Shown: positions 32,909-42,975, counted from the stretch's first letter. The stretch is 64,000 bases of DNA from ZAX-1 sp046533095 (GCA_046533095.1 JAJQRA010000040.1:50450-114449), one strand, 5' to 3'. Notes: generated by a model from the letters alone, not told the origin. A program made the numbers and translations.

Positions 32909-34666
32909 CTATACGGCAAATTGGCTATAATACAATGTTGCATATTTCCCGCCTTTTAAAAGTAGTTCTTCATGGCTGCCCTGCTCTAAAATTTGGCCAT
33001 TTTCCATAAACAGTATCCGATCCGCTTCTAAAATTGTAGACAGGCGATGTGCTACAACAAAGCTTGTTCTGCCTTTCATCATCTGGGCAAATGCATGTTG
33101 GACTTTTAGTTCTGTACGTGTATCAATAGAGGAAGTCGCCTCGTCGAGAATAAGCATTGGTGGTATCGCCACCATAACCCTAGCAATGCAAAGTAGCTGC
33201 TTTTGCCCCGCCGAAAGATTTCCTGCACCCTCGCTTAACACGGTATCATACCCTTTGGAGAGAAGTTTAATGTAACTATGGGCATGTGCCGCTTTTGCCG
33301 CACGATACATATCTTCATCGGAAACCGCCGGATTTCCCATTTTTAGATTTTCCCTTATTGTCCCTGCCTTTAACCACGTTTCCTGTAGTACCATGCCGAA
33401 GCTTCCGCGCAAGCTTTTCCTTGTTATATCTTTAATATTCGTTCCATCTACCATAATAGCCCCTGCATCCACATCATAAAAGCGCATCAGCAAATTAATA
33501 ATCGTTGTTTTCCCACATCCGGTTGGCCCCACAATGGCTATCCTCTGTCCATGGTTTATAGATAAATTCAAATCATGAATTAATTTTTGTTCTGGAACAT
33601 AGGAAAACGAAACATGGTCTAAAGCAACATTCCCCTTTGCCTCTTTAAGCGAAATGGCATCTTTTGCCTCTTCTGTCTGCGGCTCTTCCTCTATCAGCTG
33701 CAGGATCCTGTCTGCACAAGCTAATGCATTCGCAAGTTCGCTCATCACGCCCGATATTTCATTAAACGGCTTTGTATACTGGTTTGCATAGCTCAAAAAA
33801 CAGGTGAGCTGCCCCACCGTCAAGTATCCACCAATTGTAAACAGTGCCCCTACAATCCCTACACTTGTATAGACAAGGCTATTTACAAAGCGGGTAGCCG
33901 GATTTGTAATCGAAGAAAAAAAGATCGCTTTTGTCGATGCCGATTTTAGCCTTTCATTGACTTCGTCAAATTTCCCCATTACATATTCTTCCTGCGAAAA
34001 AGCCTGCACTACTTTTTGATTGTCAATCATTTCCTCTATCAGTCCCGTTTGTTCCCCCCTTATCTCAGATTGCAATTGAAACATGGCAAATGTCCGCTTT
34101 GCGATATAATTTGCCACGAACAAGGATATTGGGGTAATAATTACTACTACACACGCAATGCTTTTATTTGTGGCAAACATAAAAGCTAATGTCCCTATAA
34201 TGGTAACAATTCCTGTAAACAGCTGTGCAAACCCCATTAACAACCCTTCTGCAAATTGATCCACATCTGCCACGATACGGCTGATGATCTCCCCATGCGC
34301 ATGTCCATCGATGTACTTTAATGGCAATATCTCTAATTTGGACAATGCGTCATTGCGGATCTCCTCAACCACTTGGTACGTTACCCGATTATGAAATACA
34401 TTCATCATCCATTGCGACACGGATGTACCAATTATCACGAACCCCATTGTAAACAAGATTTGAATGACCGCAGGAAAATCCACATTTTTAGGTCCAATGA
34501 AACAATCTATGATCCGACCGGTCAATACCGGAATATATAAAGTAAGGATAACCGTGATAACTGCACATACCATTGATAATACTAAAAGTATCCAATGTCT
34601 TTTTATATAGCGAAGCACTTTTTTGATGGTCTGTACTTGTAGGTTCTTTTTTTTCAATTTTCTCAT
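32909..34666 (-). CDS. ABC exporter half-transporter, catalytic-type Walker B
   Basis: The start at 34666 (MRKLKKKNLQVQTIKKVLRY) has GAGGG 7 bases upstream and removes a 22-residue extension. The 585-residue product has six spans (to about 300) and an ATPase: Walker A VGPTGCGKTTI, Q-loop QETWLKAG, signature LSAGQKQ, Walker B LILDEATSSID, H-loop VAHRLS. The signature departs from LSGGQ but Walker B has the catalytic Glu. The partner encoded upstream shows the reverse pattern, so the pair should form a heterodimer with one consensus ATP site, like TmrAB or BmrCD. Substrate unknown; multidrug, lipid or peptide export are all possible. Confidence 0.85.
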   Translation of the reverse strand: MRKLKKKNLQVQTIKKVLRYIKRHWILLVLSMVCAVITVILTLYIPVLTGRIIDCFIGPKNVDFPAVIQILFTMGFVIIGTSVSQWMMNVFHNRVTYQVVEEIRNDALSKLEILPLKYIDGHAHGEIISRIVADVDQFAEGLLMGFAQLFTGIVTIIGTLAFMFATNKSIACVVVIITPISLFVANYIAKRTFAMFQLQSEIRGEQTGLIEEMIDNQKVVQAFSQEEYVMGKFDEVNERLKSASTKAIFFSSITNPATRFVNSLVYTSVGIVGALFTIGGYLTVGQLTCFLSYANQYTKPFNEISGVMSELANALACADRILQLIEEEPQTEEAKDAISLKEAKGNVALDHVSFSYVPEQKLIHDLNLSINHGQRIAIVGPTGCGKTTIINLLMRFYDVDAGAIMVDGTNIKDITRKSLRGSFGMVLQETWLKAGTIRENLKMGNPAVSDEDMYRAAKAAHAHSYIKLLSKGYDTVLSEGAGNLSAGQKQLLCIARVMVAIPPMLILDEATSSIDTRTELKVQHAFAQMMKGRTSFVVAHRLSTILEADRILFMENGQILEQGSHEELLLKGGKYATLYYSQFAV

Positions 34667-34795
34667 GCTTTTCCCTCGCATCGGCACTGCAAACATACGT
34701 TTAAGTCTTGTATGAAAGCGCACCTTTCCCACTTAGCGCCGTATTTTTTTAGCTTATTGACTTGCGTATCATAAAGTCTATTTCATGCAAAGATG

Positions 34796-36619
34796 CTACA
34801 CTAATGGCTGTGGTGTATACTGAGATTCATATATCTCCTTGTATACTACACAATTTTTCAATAGAAACGGATGTGTTCCAATACCTGCCATTTTGCCATC
34901 TTCCAACACGATAATTTTATCTGCGCCCTGTATCGATGATGTTCGCTGGGAAACAATAAAAACGGTCGTTTTTTCTTGCGTTTCACGAATTTCTTTGCGT
35001 AGTTTTGCATCAGTTGCATAATCTAATGCTGATGCACTATCATCTAAAATCAAAATTTCCGGGCATCGTACTAGCGCCCTCGCAATCGTAAGGCGTTGCT
35101 TTTCTCCACCAGAGAAATTTTCGCCTCCGCGCACAACTTTCTGTCCTAGTCTATCTTCTCTTTTCCCTGCTATTCGATCTATTTGTGCTGTTTTTAATGC
35201 TTGATTTAATTTTTCATCTTCCGCATCCATATCTCCCCATTTTAGGTTATCCCGAATACTTCCTTCAAATAATACGGCTTTTTGCATTACCATTCCAATC
35301 TTTTTACGGATCTGCTTCTTATCATATGATTTTACATTTCTTCCATTGACCTTTACTTCTCCTGATGTGCAATCGTAAAACCTTGGGATCAAATTCACCA
35401 AAGATGTCTTTCCAGAACCAGTTCCACCTATTATCCCAACTGTTTCCCCTTGCTTAATTTTAAAATTAATATTTGATAATGCTTCCCCACCTGCATTTTT
35501 ATAAGTAAGTGCCACATTGTGGAACTCTACCGCAAAGCGTGTGTCTGCTCCATCATAGCGTTCCCTTTGAAATCTATTTTTTACCGTATCATCCTGTCTT
35601 TCTTGTGGCATATTATTTACAGTATCTGCCTGTTCCCCTTGCATGATATAATTTAGCACACGTTCCTTGTCCTGGCGGTTCTCTATTTCCAGTATTGCCT
35701 GTATCCGATTGCCACAAGCTACCGCTTTCGTTACAGAAACCACTAGATTTGCCAGTTTTATAAGTTCTACTAATATCTGAAGCATGTAATTTACCAGAGC
35801 AACGATCTCTCCTTGGGAAAGCCGCCCTGCGTCTATGCGCACTGCCCCTACATACAGCAATGCCAATAATGCACCATTGACCATCATATAGGTAAGGGGA
35901 TTCATATATGCTGTTATCTTTCCTACATGTATCTGCATATGTGTCAATTCCTGATTGCACACCGCAAAATTCTTCTTTTCTTCCTCTTCTTTATGAAACG
36001 CCCTTATGACTCTGACTCCGCTTAAATTTTCCCTAGTAATTAAAAGCAGCTTGTCCAAACGTTCCTGTACTTTTTTATAAAGGGGAATGCTAATCACTAT
36101 GATCATTGCGACTACAATGGACAGCAAGGGAATCGCAGCTACAAACACCATAGCACCTGCTATATCTATCGTAAACGCCATAATCATAGCTCCAAACACG
36201 ATAAAAGGTGAACGCAAAAAAATGCGCAGTACCAGATTAACACCTGTTTGCACCTGATTAATATCGCTTGTCATCCGTGTAATCATCGTAGAGGACCCAA
36301 TCTCATCTATTTGCGTAAAGGAGAAATTTTGTATATGTGAAAGCAGCACATGACGAAGTTTAGCGGCAAAGCCAACTGCCGCCTTTGCCGCATAATATTG
36401 AGCCGTAATCGAACATATAAGGCCTATGATTCCAAGTCCTACCATAAACAGGCACATCTTGACAATATACATCTTATCCGCATTTACGATACCAACATCA
36501 ATTACCGCCGCCATGACAAGAGGTACCAGCAATTCAAAAGAAGCTTCTAACATTTTAAATAAAGGTGCCAGAATGCTCTCTTTTTTATAATCTCTCATAT
36601 AAAAAAGTAATTTTCTCAC
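34796..36619 (-). CDS. ABC exporter half-transporter, degenerate Walker B
   Basis: The 607-residue protein starts MRKLLFYMRDYKKESILAPL and has six spans, then an ATPase with Walker A GGTGSGKTSL, Q-loop QKAVLFEG, signature FSGGEKQRL, and Walker B ILILDDSASALD in which Asp replaces the catalytic Glu. Between membrane and ATPase domains (about 325-365) there is a charged insert made of imperfect repeats (GEQADTVNNMPQERQDDTVK, NRFQRERYDGAD), absent from typical members. It is the first gene of the two-gene operon, 129 bases from its partner, behind three tandem 65-base leader repeats. The intact LSGGE motif should complement the catalytic site of the partner. Confidence 0.85.
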   Translation of the reverse strand: MRKLLFYMRDYKKESILAPLFKMLEASFELLVPLVMAAVIDVGIVNADKMYIVKMCLFMVGLGIIGLICSITAQYYAAKAAVGFAAKLRHVLLSHIQNFSFTQIDEIGSSTMITRMTSDINQVQTGVNLVLRIFLRSPFIVFGAMIMAFTIDIAGAMVFVAAIPLLSIVVAMIIVISIPLYKKVQERLDKLLLITRENLSGVRVIRAFHKEEEEKKNFAVCNQELTHMQIHVGKITAYMNPLTYMMVNGALLALLYVGAVRIDAGRLSQGEIVALVNYMLQILVELIKLANLVVSVTKAVACGNRIQAILEIENRQDKERVLNYIMQGEQADTVNNMPQERQDDTVKNRFQRERYDGADTRFAVEFHNVALTYKNAGGEALSNINFKIKQGETVGIIGGTGSGKTSLVNLIPRFYDCTSGEVKVNGRNVKSYDKKQIRKKIGMVMQKAVLFEGSIRDNLKWGDMDAEDEKLNQALKTAQIDRIAGKREDRLGQKVVRGGENFSGGEKQRLTIARALVRCPEILILDDSASALDYATDAKLRKEIRETQEKTTVFIVSQRTSSIQGADKIIVLEDGKMAGIGTHPFLLKNCVVYKEIYESQYTPQPLV

Positions 36620-36623
36620 TTAG

Positions 36624-36818
36624 TTCTCCAAAAAAGAAGATAACATCAAGTTAGGAACTGTACATTGCCGTACTGTCCCACTCTTAACGCTCCAAAGAAG
36701 AATGCCACATCAAGTTAGGAATATACATTGCCGTGCTGTCCCACTCTTCGTTCTCCAAAAAAGAATGTAGCATCAAGTTAGGAACTGTACCTTACCATAC
36801 TGTCTCACTCTTTTTTTA
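36624..36818 (-). repeat. Three tandem units of about 65 bp upstream of the ABC exporter
   Basis: Units beginning at about 36624, 36689 and 36751 each contain CTCCAAA(A/G)AAGAA, CATCAAGTTAGGAA, CATTGCCGTACTGTCCCACT or close variants. They occupy the expected leader of the exporter operon on the minus strand. Confidence 0.8.
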
Positions 36819-36851
36819 CATAGCAATAACAAATTATTTCCAAGCTTTGCT

Positions 36852-36959
36852 ATGCAAAACATCTTGCGTTACGAAGGTGCAAAATAGTTCGTATGCGCAG
36901 GGCGTAGGGCAATGGTATTAGATGCAAAACATCTTGCGTTACGGAGGTGCAAAATAGTT
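36852..36959. repeat. 38-bp direct repeat, two copies
   Basis: ATGCAAAACATCTTGCGTTA followed by CGAAGGTGCAAAATAGTT occurs at 36852-36889 and, with one change, at 36922-36959, 70 bases apart, between the tandem leader repeats and the parvulin stop codon. Confidence 0.8.
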
Positions 36960-37007
36960 ACACTTCATTATTCACTGTTGCCACGCTCATCTTCTGATGT
37001 TGCTTCT

Positions 37008-38162
37008 TCATTTTTCTGTTGCCTCTTCGTCGCCGCCTGTTGCCTCTTCGTCGCCGCCTGTTGTCTCTTCGTCTTTTGTTGAAACAACGGTATACTGTTT
37101 ATCAAAAACTACTTTTGCCCAAGCTTCCTCATTTAGTTCAATTTTTGATGTTTCTTTAAATGAATCACAAACCTCTGTGTAAAGGTCATCCTCACGCTGT
37201 GTGATGATTTCCTCTTTCTTTGCTTCGGTAGCCTCTTCATCAAACGCACTGTCTAAACGTATAATATAGTAGCCGTCTTCTGCCGTTGTAACTACATCTG
37301 AAATCTCGCCTTCGGCTAACTTATCTGCCGCCACAATCACCTCTTCTGCCATTGTATCGTCTTCCGCCTCTTTCCCATAGGAATGAGTCGCAACGGTATA
37401 TCCGGCATCTTCTGCCGCTTTTTCAAAATCTATTTTAGCTGCCTTTGCTACTTCTTCCGCTTTTTCTTCATCTGTAGACTTCACCAAATTACCTTCATCG
37501 CCATTTTCAGCGGTATCAGCATCCACATTTTCAGTGGCATCGACATCGTCATTTTCAGTGTCGTTGCTATCATCCGCTCCATCGCTATTTTCATCTTCAG
37601 CGGTAACAGCAACATTAATATAGCTAAAGGTTCTCTGTGCCGCCTCTTCATCAGAGACTTCCCTATCAATTTTTTCTATAATTTTCTCACGCATCTTTTG
37701 CTGAATTCTTTGCAGGCGTATCATTTCTGTAACATATTCCTTCGTGGCACCCATCTGCTTTTTCGCTTTTGTACTATTATCAGCAATAAACTGTTCCGTG
37801 GCTGCATCAATGTCAGCCAATTCTTTATCCGTCATCTCTACATCATACTCCGCCATGTGGGCTTCTAGCAAATACATATTTTGTACATTTTCTACCACCT
37901 GTGATTTTAAGCTTTCCTGTAAACTAGTGCCATCACCTAAATCCTGTGACCATGCCTCATCGCCAAAAAAGCTTCGATACATGTTATCATTGGTTGCCTG
38001 CTGATATTTAGCCAAAAAATTCAAGAACCCCAAAGAAATTTCCCGCCCATCCAAAGTCGCTCCTACCGCCTTAGGATTTATAGAACTGCCACATCCGGTC
38101 AAAACCGTAGATAAAGCAAGCGCACCTACCACTAAAAATGTAATAATTCTTTTCAATTTCAT
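37008..38162 (-). CDS. Parvulin-like peptidyl-prolyl isomerase lipoprotein (PrsA/SurA type)
   Basis: The 384-residue protein has a lipoprotein signal (FLVVGALALSTVLTGCGSS, lipobox LTGC) and a SurA-N-like helical domain at about 35-180 (FLNFLAKYQQATNDN, EYDVEMTDKELADIDAATEQ). An acidic low-complexity linker at about 190-230 follows (SDGADDSNDTENDDVDATEN), then a PpiC-like domain at about 235-350 (AKAAKIDFEKAAEDAGYTVA, KLAEGEISDVV, DGYYIIRLDSAFDE). The C-terminus has a GGDEEAT repeat of 7 residues. It should fold exported proteins at the outer face of the membrane. The next gene upstream is mfd, 232 bases away. Confidence 0.8.
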   Translation of the reverse strand: MKLKRIITFLVVGALALSTVLTGCGSSINPKAVGATLDGREISLGFLNFLAKYQQATNDNMYRSFFGDEAWSQDLGDGTSLQESLKSQVVENVQNMYLLEAHMAEYDVEMTDKELADIDAATEQFIADNSTKAKKQMGATKEYVTEMIRLQRIQQKMREKIIEKIDREVSDEEAAQRTFSYINVAVTAEDENSDGADDSNDTENDDVDATENVDADTAENGDEGNLVKSTDEEKAEEVAKAAKIDFEKAAEDAGYTVATHSYGKEAEDDTMAEEVIVAADKLAEGEISDVVTTAEDGYYIIRLDSAFDEEATEAKKEEIITQREDDLYTEVCDSFKETSKIELNEEAWAKVVFDKQYTVVSTKDEETTGGDEEATGGDEEATEK

Positions 38163-38394
38163 ATAAAATCCTCATTTCTGCAATAAACATTCGTTTATTA
38201 ACTTTTCTTTTCTTATGCATATCAAATTTTTTTACAGCTTTCATATCTCTGCCCTAAAATGGCTACTTGTTCTATTATAAATTTTTTTATACTATGAATC
38301 AACTATTTTTCCAAAATTAACACAATTTTCACACCTTTAAGTGAACCAAGCCTCAATGTAGCAATTCAGTCCTACCTTCTTTAACGTTACAACA

Positions 38395-41300
38395 TCAATC
38401 ATCCTGTTCACACTCCATCAAAAAATCCTTTGTATCTTTCAACATTTTTTGTATGATCTTCGTATTTTCCATTGTTTTCTGCCTCGTATTATGTTTTTCA
38501 AAATAGACAAAAGCCGGTGCTTTCACATCGGCGCGAAAGGTCAGTGCACCATCATAAGCTTCAATCATGCGTGGAATATTAGCAGGATTTATATTTGCCC
38601 TTTCATAAAATGTAAATTTAATCGTTTCGCCTTTTTGATTAATTTCGCTATAATTACAGGTATGGGCACAGGTTTTTAAGCGGGTGATTAGCAACAGATT
38701 TTCTACCGATTTGGGTGGCTCTCCAAATCGATCGATCAATTCTTCCAGCATTTCCTCTGCTTCGGATTCATTCTCTATCCCGGCCATCCGTTTGTAGATA
38801 TCCAACTTGTGATATTCATTTGGAATATATTCGTTTGGAATAAATGCATTTAATTCTATATCTATCGTGGTATCAAACTGGTTCTCCGGCAGCTCTCCTT
38901 TTAATGCTTTCACTGCCCCATTCAACATTTTGCAATATAAATCATATCCAACCGCTTCCATATGTCCATGCTGCTGTGCGCCAAGCAGATTGCCCGCCCC
39001 TCTGATTTCCAAATCACGCATGGCGATTTTAAACCCACTCCCAAGCTCTGTAAATTCTTTAATCGCAGACAATCGCTTTTCCGCCACTTCTTTTAAAAGC
39101 TTGTTGCGTTTATACATAAAAAACGCATAGGCGGTTTTATTGGAACGTCCCACTCGCCCTCGTAGTTGGTAAAGTTGGGAAAGTCCCAGATTATCTGCAT
39201 CATGAATAATCATCGTATTCACATTTGAAATGTCCAGCCCTGTTTCTATAATCGTTGTAGATACCAGCACATCTATCTCTCCATTAATAAAACGATACAT
39301 AATGTTTTCAAGTTCTCTCTCTTTCATCTGCCCATGTGCAAATGCAACCGCCGCTTCCGGAACAAGTGATGATATTTTTGCAGTCACATCTTCAATCTGA
39401 TGCACGCGGTTAAAAACGTAATAAATCTGACCATCCCTTGCTAATTCCCGATTAATTGCCTCCCTTACAATTTCTTCATTGTATTCCATCACATATGTCT
39501 GGATTGGCATACGATCCATCGGCGGCTCATCTAATACGCTCATATCCCGAATCCCAATTAAACTCATATGTAAAGTTCTTGGAATAGGTGTTGCCGTCAA
39601 GGTCAAGACATCTACATCTGTTTTTAGCTGCTTTATTTTTTCTTTATGCCCAACGCCAAATCTCTGCTCTTCATCTATAATCAAAAGCCCCAAATCTTTA
39701 AACCGCATATCTTTTGACAACACACGATGGGTCCCGATTACAATATCGACCATCCCTTTTCTTAAATCTTCAATTGTTTTTTTCTGCTGAGACGGCGTAC
39801 GAAATCTGCACATCAAATCTACTCTTACTGGGAAATCCTTCATTCTTTGTGCAAATGTGTTGTAATGCTGTTGTGCTAAGATTGTTGTCGGTACAAGATA
39901 TACAACCTGTTTCCCCTCCTGTACTGCCTTAAAAGCCGCTCGAATCGCAATTTCTGTTTTCCCATAGCCGACATCTCCACAGATAAGGCGATCCATGATT
40001 TTTCTACTCTCCATATCCCGTTTTGCCGCTTCAATTGCCAGAACCTGATCCTGTGTTTCTTCAAAGGGAAACATTTCTTCAAACTCCCTCTGCCATACGG
40101 TATCCGATCCATAAACAAAACCCTGCCGATTTTGTCTGGTTGCATAAAGTTCTACCAGTTCTTTGGCAATTTCTTTCACCGCACCACGTACTCTGGTTTT
40201 CGTCTTGTTCCATTCCTGCCCGCCAAGGCGGTTTAATCTTGGCTTTTTCGCATCTGCACCTGCATACTTTTGAATCAGCTCAAGTTGTGTAGCAAGAATA
40301 TATAGCGCACCTCCTTTATCATATTCAATCTTGATATAATCTTTTGCCATTTTCTCAATTTCTACTTTTTCAATTCCACGATAAATGCCCAAGCCATGAT
40401 TTTCATGCACCACATAATCCCCAATGCTTAAATCTGTAAAGCCTTGAATTTTCTCACCTTCATATATTCTTCGCCTTTTCTGCTTCTTCTTTTCAGCACC
40501 AAAAATATCGCTTTCGGAAATAACAACGAATTTTAACATGGGATACTCAAAACCCTTTTTCATTTTTCCATAAAGAGCCATAATTTCACCAGGCTTTACA
40601 AGATGTGTATCATCGTCACTATAAAAGCAGCTTAAACCCTCTTCCTGTAAATCCACCGCCAGCCTTTGTGCCCTTGTCTTTGAACCGGATAGAAGAATAA
40701 CCTGATAAGCGTTTTTCTTATAATTCTTTAAATCTTTCACCAGCAGCTCAAAACTACTATTATATGGATTGACAGTTCTAGTTGAAATATTATATCTTGA
40801 TTTTATTTCAAATTCATTTGTCCTTATGTCAAGTGTTGAAATTGCAACACATTTTTTCAATTCTATCTTTGCCTTTATTTCACTATAAGTAAATAGCGCC
40901 TCCATCTGTTTCGGTAAGATATAGCCTTTTTCTAAACGATGTTTCATGCTTTCTAAAAATTCCTGCTCTACGGCTCTTCCTTTTTCAACAACTCTCGATG
41001 GTTCGTCCAGAAATATAATCATGTTTCTATTTTCAAAGTAATCTAGCAAAGAAACTGTATTTGGATAAAAATACATAAGATATGGATCAATATTTGTTGT
41101 TTTTCCTAATAAAGCGACTTCTTCTTTGAGTGTTTCTGTTGTAGCTTTGACACGGCTCGCTTCTTCCGTTTTCATTTCTTTTCTTAAGTGGTGATAAAGT
41201 TTTTCGCTTTCAAGTTCAATTTTTTTCAATCCAGCAGTCATAATGTTATCATCATATATCATCTCACTTGCTGGATAGATGCGCAAAGTCTTCAGATTTT

Positions 41301-41937
41301 CAATCGAACGCTGACTTTCCACTTCAAAACTACGCATAGAGTCTATTTCATCGCCCCATAGCTCAATTCGATATGGATTTTCTTCTGTCAGTGGAAAAAT
41401 GTCGAGAATTCCTCCTCGTACTGCAAATTGTCCGGGGTTTTCTACCTGATAATTGTGCTCATATCCCATCTGCACAAGCTGATGTTGCATGTTTCCCATG
41501 TCCAAGCTATCGCCAATATGAAGTTCTTTTCTACCAGCCGAAAATATTTTGGCCGGTACAAGGCGATCCATTAGTGCATCATATGTGGTGATAATCGTTG
41601 GATACTCCTCTTCCAAAATAATGCGCATCACCTGTATACGCTCACCGGTTAAAAGGTTTCCACGAATGTCCGACTGATAAAACAAAATATCCTTCGCAGG
41701 ATAATAGGCTACATTCTTATCATAGAACCGATAATTTTCATATAATTCCTTGGCCTTTTGTTCACTAAAAGTAACAATGATCCTGCTTGCAGAACCATTG
41801 CTCAAGCTATACATTATATGTGGTTTCTGTGAATCAATACATCCCGATAGATGTACAATTCCTTTTAGAGTCGTAAGCTGTTTCTGTAAATCTTCATATT
41901 CTTTTAAAGATTCCAGTGGTTCTAAAAATGCCTTCAT
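38395..41937 (-). CDS. mfd: Transcription-repair coupling factor Mfd
   Basis: The ATG at 41937 (MKAFLEPLESLKEYEDLQKQ) follows AGGTGG. Of 1180 residues, the first 340 or so form the UvrB-like region (VRGGILDIFPLTEENPYRIE near 172), the RNA-polymerase-interacting domain lies near 500-590 (IQGFTDLSIGDYVVHENHGL), and the translocase follows: Walker A CGDVGYGKTEIA near 660, LLIIDEEQRFGV near 760, TATPIPRTLHMSL near 790 and QLRGRVGRSNKTAYAFF near 930. A C-terminal TRCF domain ends near 1130. Length is normal. It removes stalled RNA polymerase and recruits UvrA for repair. Pth lies upstream. Confidence 0.95.
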   Translation of the reverse strand: MKAFLEPLESLKEYEDLQKQLTTLKGIVHLSGCIDSQKPHIMYSLSNGSASRIIVTFSEQKAKELYENYRFYDKNVAYYPAKDILFYQSDIRGNLLTGERIQVMRIILEEEYPTIITTYDALMDRLVPAKIFSAGRKELHIGDSLDMGNMQHQLVQMGYEHNYQVENPGQFAVRGGILDIFPLTEENPYRIELWGDEIDSMRSFEVESQRSIENLKTLRIYPASEMIYDDNIMTAGLKKIELESEKLYHHLRKEMKTEEASRVKATTETLKEEVALLGKTTNIDPYLMYFYPNTVSLLDYFENRNMIIFLDEPSRVVEKGRAVEQEFLESMKHRLEKGYILPKQMEALFTYSEIKAKIELKKCVAISTLDIRTNEFEIKSRYNISTRTVNPYNSSFELLVKDLKNYKKNAYQVILLSGSKTRAQRLAVDLQEEGLSCFYSDDDTHLVKPGEIMALYGKMKKGFEYPMLKFVVISESDIFGAEKKKQKRRRIYEGEKIQGFTDLSIGDYVVHENHGLGIYRGIEKVEIEKMAKDYIKIEYDKGGALYILATQLELIQKYAGADAKKPRLNRLGGQEWNKTKTRVRGAVKEIAKELVELYATRQNRQGFVYGSDTVWQREFEEMFPFEETQDQVLAIEAAKRDMESRKIMDRLICGDVGYGKTEIAIRAAFKAVQEGKQVVYLVPTTILAQQHYNTFAQRMKDFPVRVDLMCRFRTPSQQKKTIEDLRKGMVDIVIGTHRVLSKDMRFKDLGLLIIDEEQRFGVGHKEKIKQLKTDVDVLTLTATPIPRTLHMSLIGIRDMSVLDEPPMDRMPIQTYVMEYNEEIVREAINRELARDGQIYYVFNRVHQIEDVTAKISSLVPEAAVAFAHGQMKERELENIMYRFINGEIDVLVSTTIIETGLDISNVNTMIIHDADNLGLSQLYQLRGRVGRSNKTAYAFFMYKRNKLLKEVAEKRLSAIKEFTELGSGFKIAMRDLEIRGAGNLLGAQQHGHMEAVGYDLYCKMLNGAVKALKGELPENQFDTTIDIELNAFIPNEYIPNEYHKLDIYKRMAGIENESEAEEMLEELIDRFGEPPKSVENLLLITRLKTCAHTCNYSEINQKGETIKFTFYERANINPANIPRMIEAYDGALTFRADVKAPAFVYFEKHNTRQKTMENTKIIQKMLKDTKDFLMECEQDD

Positions 41938-41941
41938 AATC

Positions 41942-42039
41942 ACCACCTACACAAGTCCTTTGTCACGGAATAATAAGCAAAGATATCCACATAGGATATT
42001 CTCCTTTGCAGTCACCACCTACGCAAGTCCTTTCTCACA
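41942..42039 (-). repeat. Direct repeat carrying the mfd ribosome-binding site
   Basis: CACCACCTACACAAGTCCTT at 41942-41961 recurs as CACCACCTACGCAAGTCCTT at 42014-42033, 72 bases away. On the coding strand each copy carries AGGTGGTG, so the mfd leader has two tandem Shine-Dalgarno-like sites; only the first faces the ATG. Confidence 0.75.
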
Positions 42040-42080
42040 ATCAAACTTGCCAGTAAATTGATTTTATCCCGTTACTCTAA

Positions 42081-42170
42081 TTAAACTGGTTCATCGCACG
42101 GTCCTTGTTGTTGTCGTGCATGTTTCACATGCTACGCGACTCATAGCCCATTAAACTGGTTCATCGCACG
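42081..42170 (-). repeat. Duplicated 3' end of pth
   Basis: The 20-base word TTAAACTGGTTCATCGCACG occurs inside the pth coding end (42151-42170, RAMNQFN) and again exactly at 42081-42100, after the stop. There it would encode RAMNQFN followed by a stop. Confidence 0.8.
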
Positions 42171-42752
42171 ATCTATTTGAGCATTTACCAATAATGCCAC
42201 TACTTCTACCGCATGCTCAGCCGCCTCGTCTACTCGCTCTCGCTCGTCCTTTTGGAAACGGCTTAATACATAATCCGCTAAATCCCAACCTTGCGGTTTT
42301 TCTCCAACTCCAATCTTAATACGCAAAAATTCTTGCGTACCAACATGGGAAATGATACTTTTGATCCCATTATGCCCTCCTGCGCTTCCCTTTTTGCGAA
42401 TACGCAGTTTTCCCGGCTCTAGGCTGACATCATCATAGATAATGATCAGGTTCATTGCCGGATCTATTTTGTAAAAATTTAAAATAGGTGCAATACTTTC
42501 CCCACTTACATTCATATAGGTCTGTGGTTTCACTAGAAGAACTTTTTGCCCCTCGATCATACCTGTTCCACATAAAGCACGGTGCTTTTTGTCTTTCACC
42601 TTTATATTATATTTCTCTGCTATTGTATCAATGACATCAAATCCGATATTATGCCTTGTTTTATTATATTGGGATGTTGGATTTCCCAATCCTGCAATTA
42701 CATACATAAGGGATTTTTCTTCTTTCTTCTTAAAAGTTTTAAAGTTAATCAT
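42141..42752 (-). CDS. pth: Peptidyl-tRNA hydrolase
   Basis: The catalytic core is clear: MYVIAGLGNPTSQYNKTRHN with the catalytic His of TRHN, then VLLVKPQTYMNVSGESIAPI, IIIYDDVSLEPGKLRIRKKG, GGHNGIKSIISHVGTQEFLR and ADYVLSRF. The enzyme recycles peptidyl-tRNA that falls off ribosomes. Two starts are possible: ATG at 42752, with GAAGGA close upstream, and the more usual ATG at 42707 (MYVIAGLG). I keep the longer form because of its ribosome-binding site, giving a 15-residue basic extension. It lies between glmU and mfd, a common order in Firmicutes. Confidence 0.9.
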   Translation of the reverse strand: MINFKTFKKKEEKSLMYVIAGLGNPTSQYNKTRHNIGFDVIDTIAEKYNIKVKDKKHRALCGTGMIEGQKVLLVKPQTYMNVSGESIAPILNFYKIDPAMNLIIIYDDVSLEPGKLRIRKKGSAGGHNGIKSIISHVGTQEFLRIKIGVGEKPQGWDLADYVLSRFQKDERERVDEAAEHAVEVVALLVNAQIDRAMNQFNGL

Positions 42753-42799
42753 TTAGTCCTTCTCTCGTGCGAATCCTTTCACCCGACAAAACAGTCAAC

Positions 42800-42975
42800 A
42801 GTCCTTAAGACCCATCTTCCTCATCTATTTTCTAGCACGAAAATCCTTGCATGTACTCATCTTCCTCATCTATTTCCTAGCACGAAAGTCCTTGCATGTA
42901 CTCATCTTTCTCATCTATTTCCTAGCACGAAAGTCCTTGCATGTACTCATCTTCCTTATCTATTGTCTGGCACGA
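42800..42975 (-). repeat. 45-bp tandem repeats starting at the glmU stop
   Basis: Three near-identical 45-base units (TGTACTCATCTTCCTCATCT, ATTTCCTAGCACGAAAGTCC, TTGCA) plus a diverged fourth one that contains the glmU end (CTATTGTCTGGCACGAATC). The unit therefore copies the last codons and stop of that gene. Confidence 0.85.

Noticed and set aside
42800..42975. CRISPR-like array
   Set aside because: The units are directly adjacent with no unique spacers, the 45-bp period includes the glmU stop, and no cas genes are near. It is a tandem duplication.
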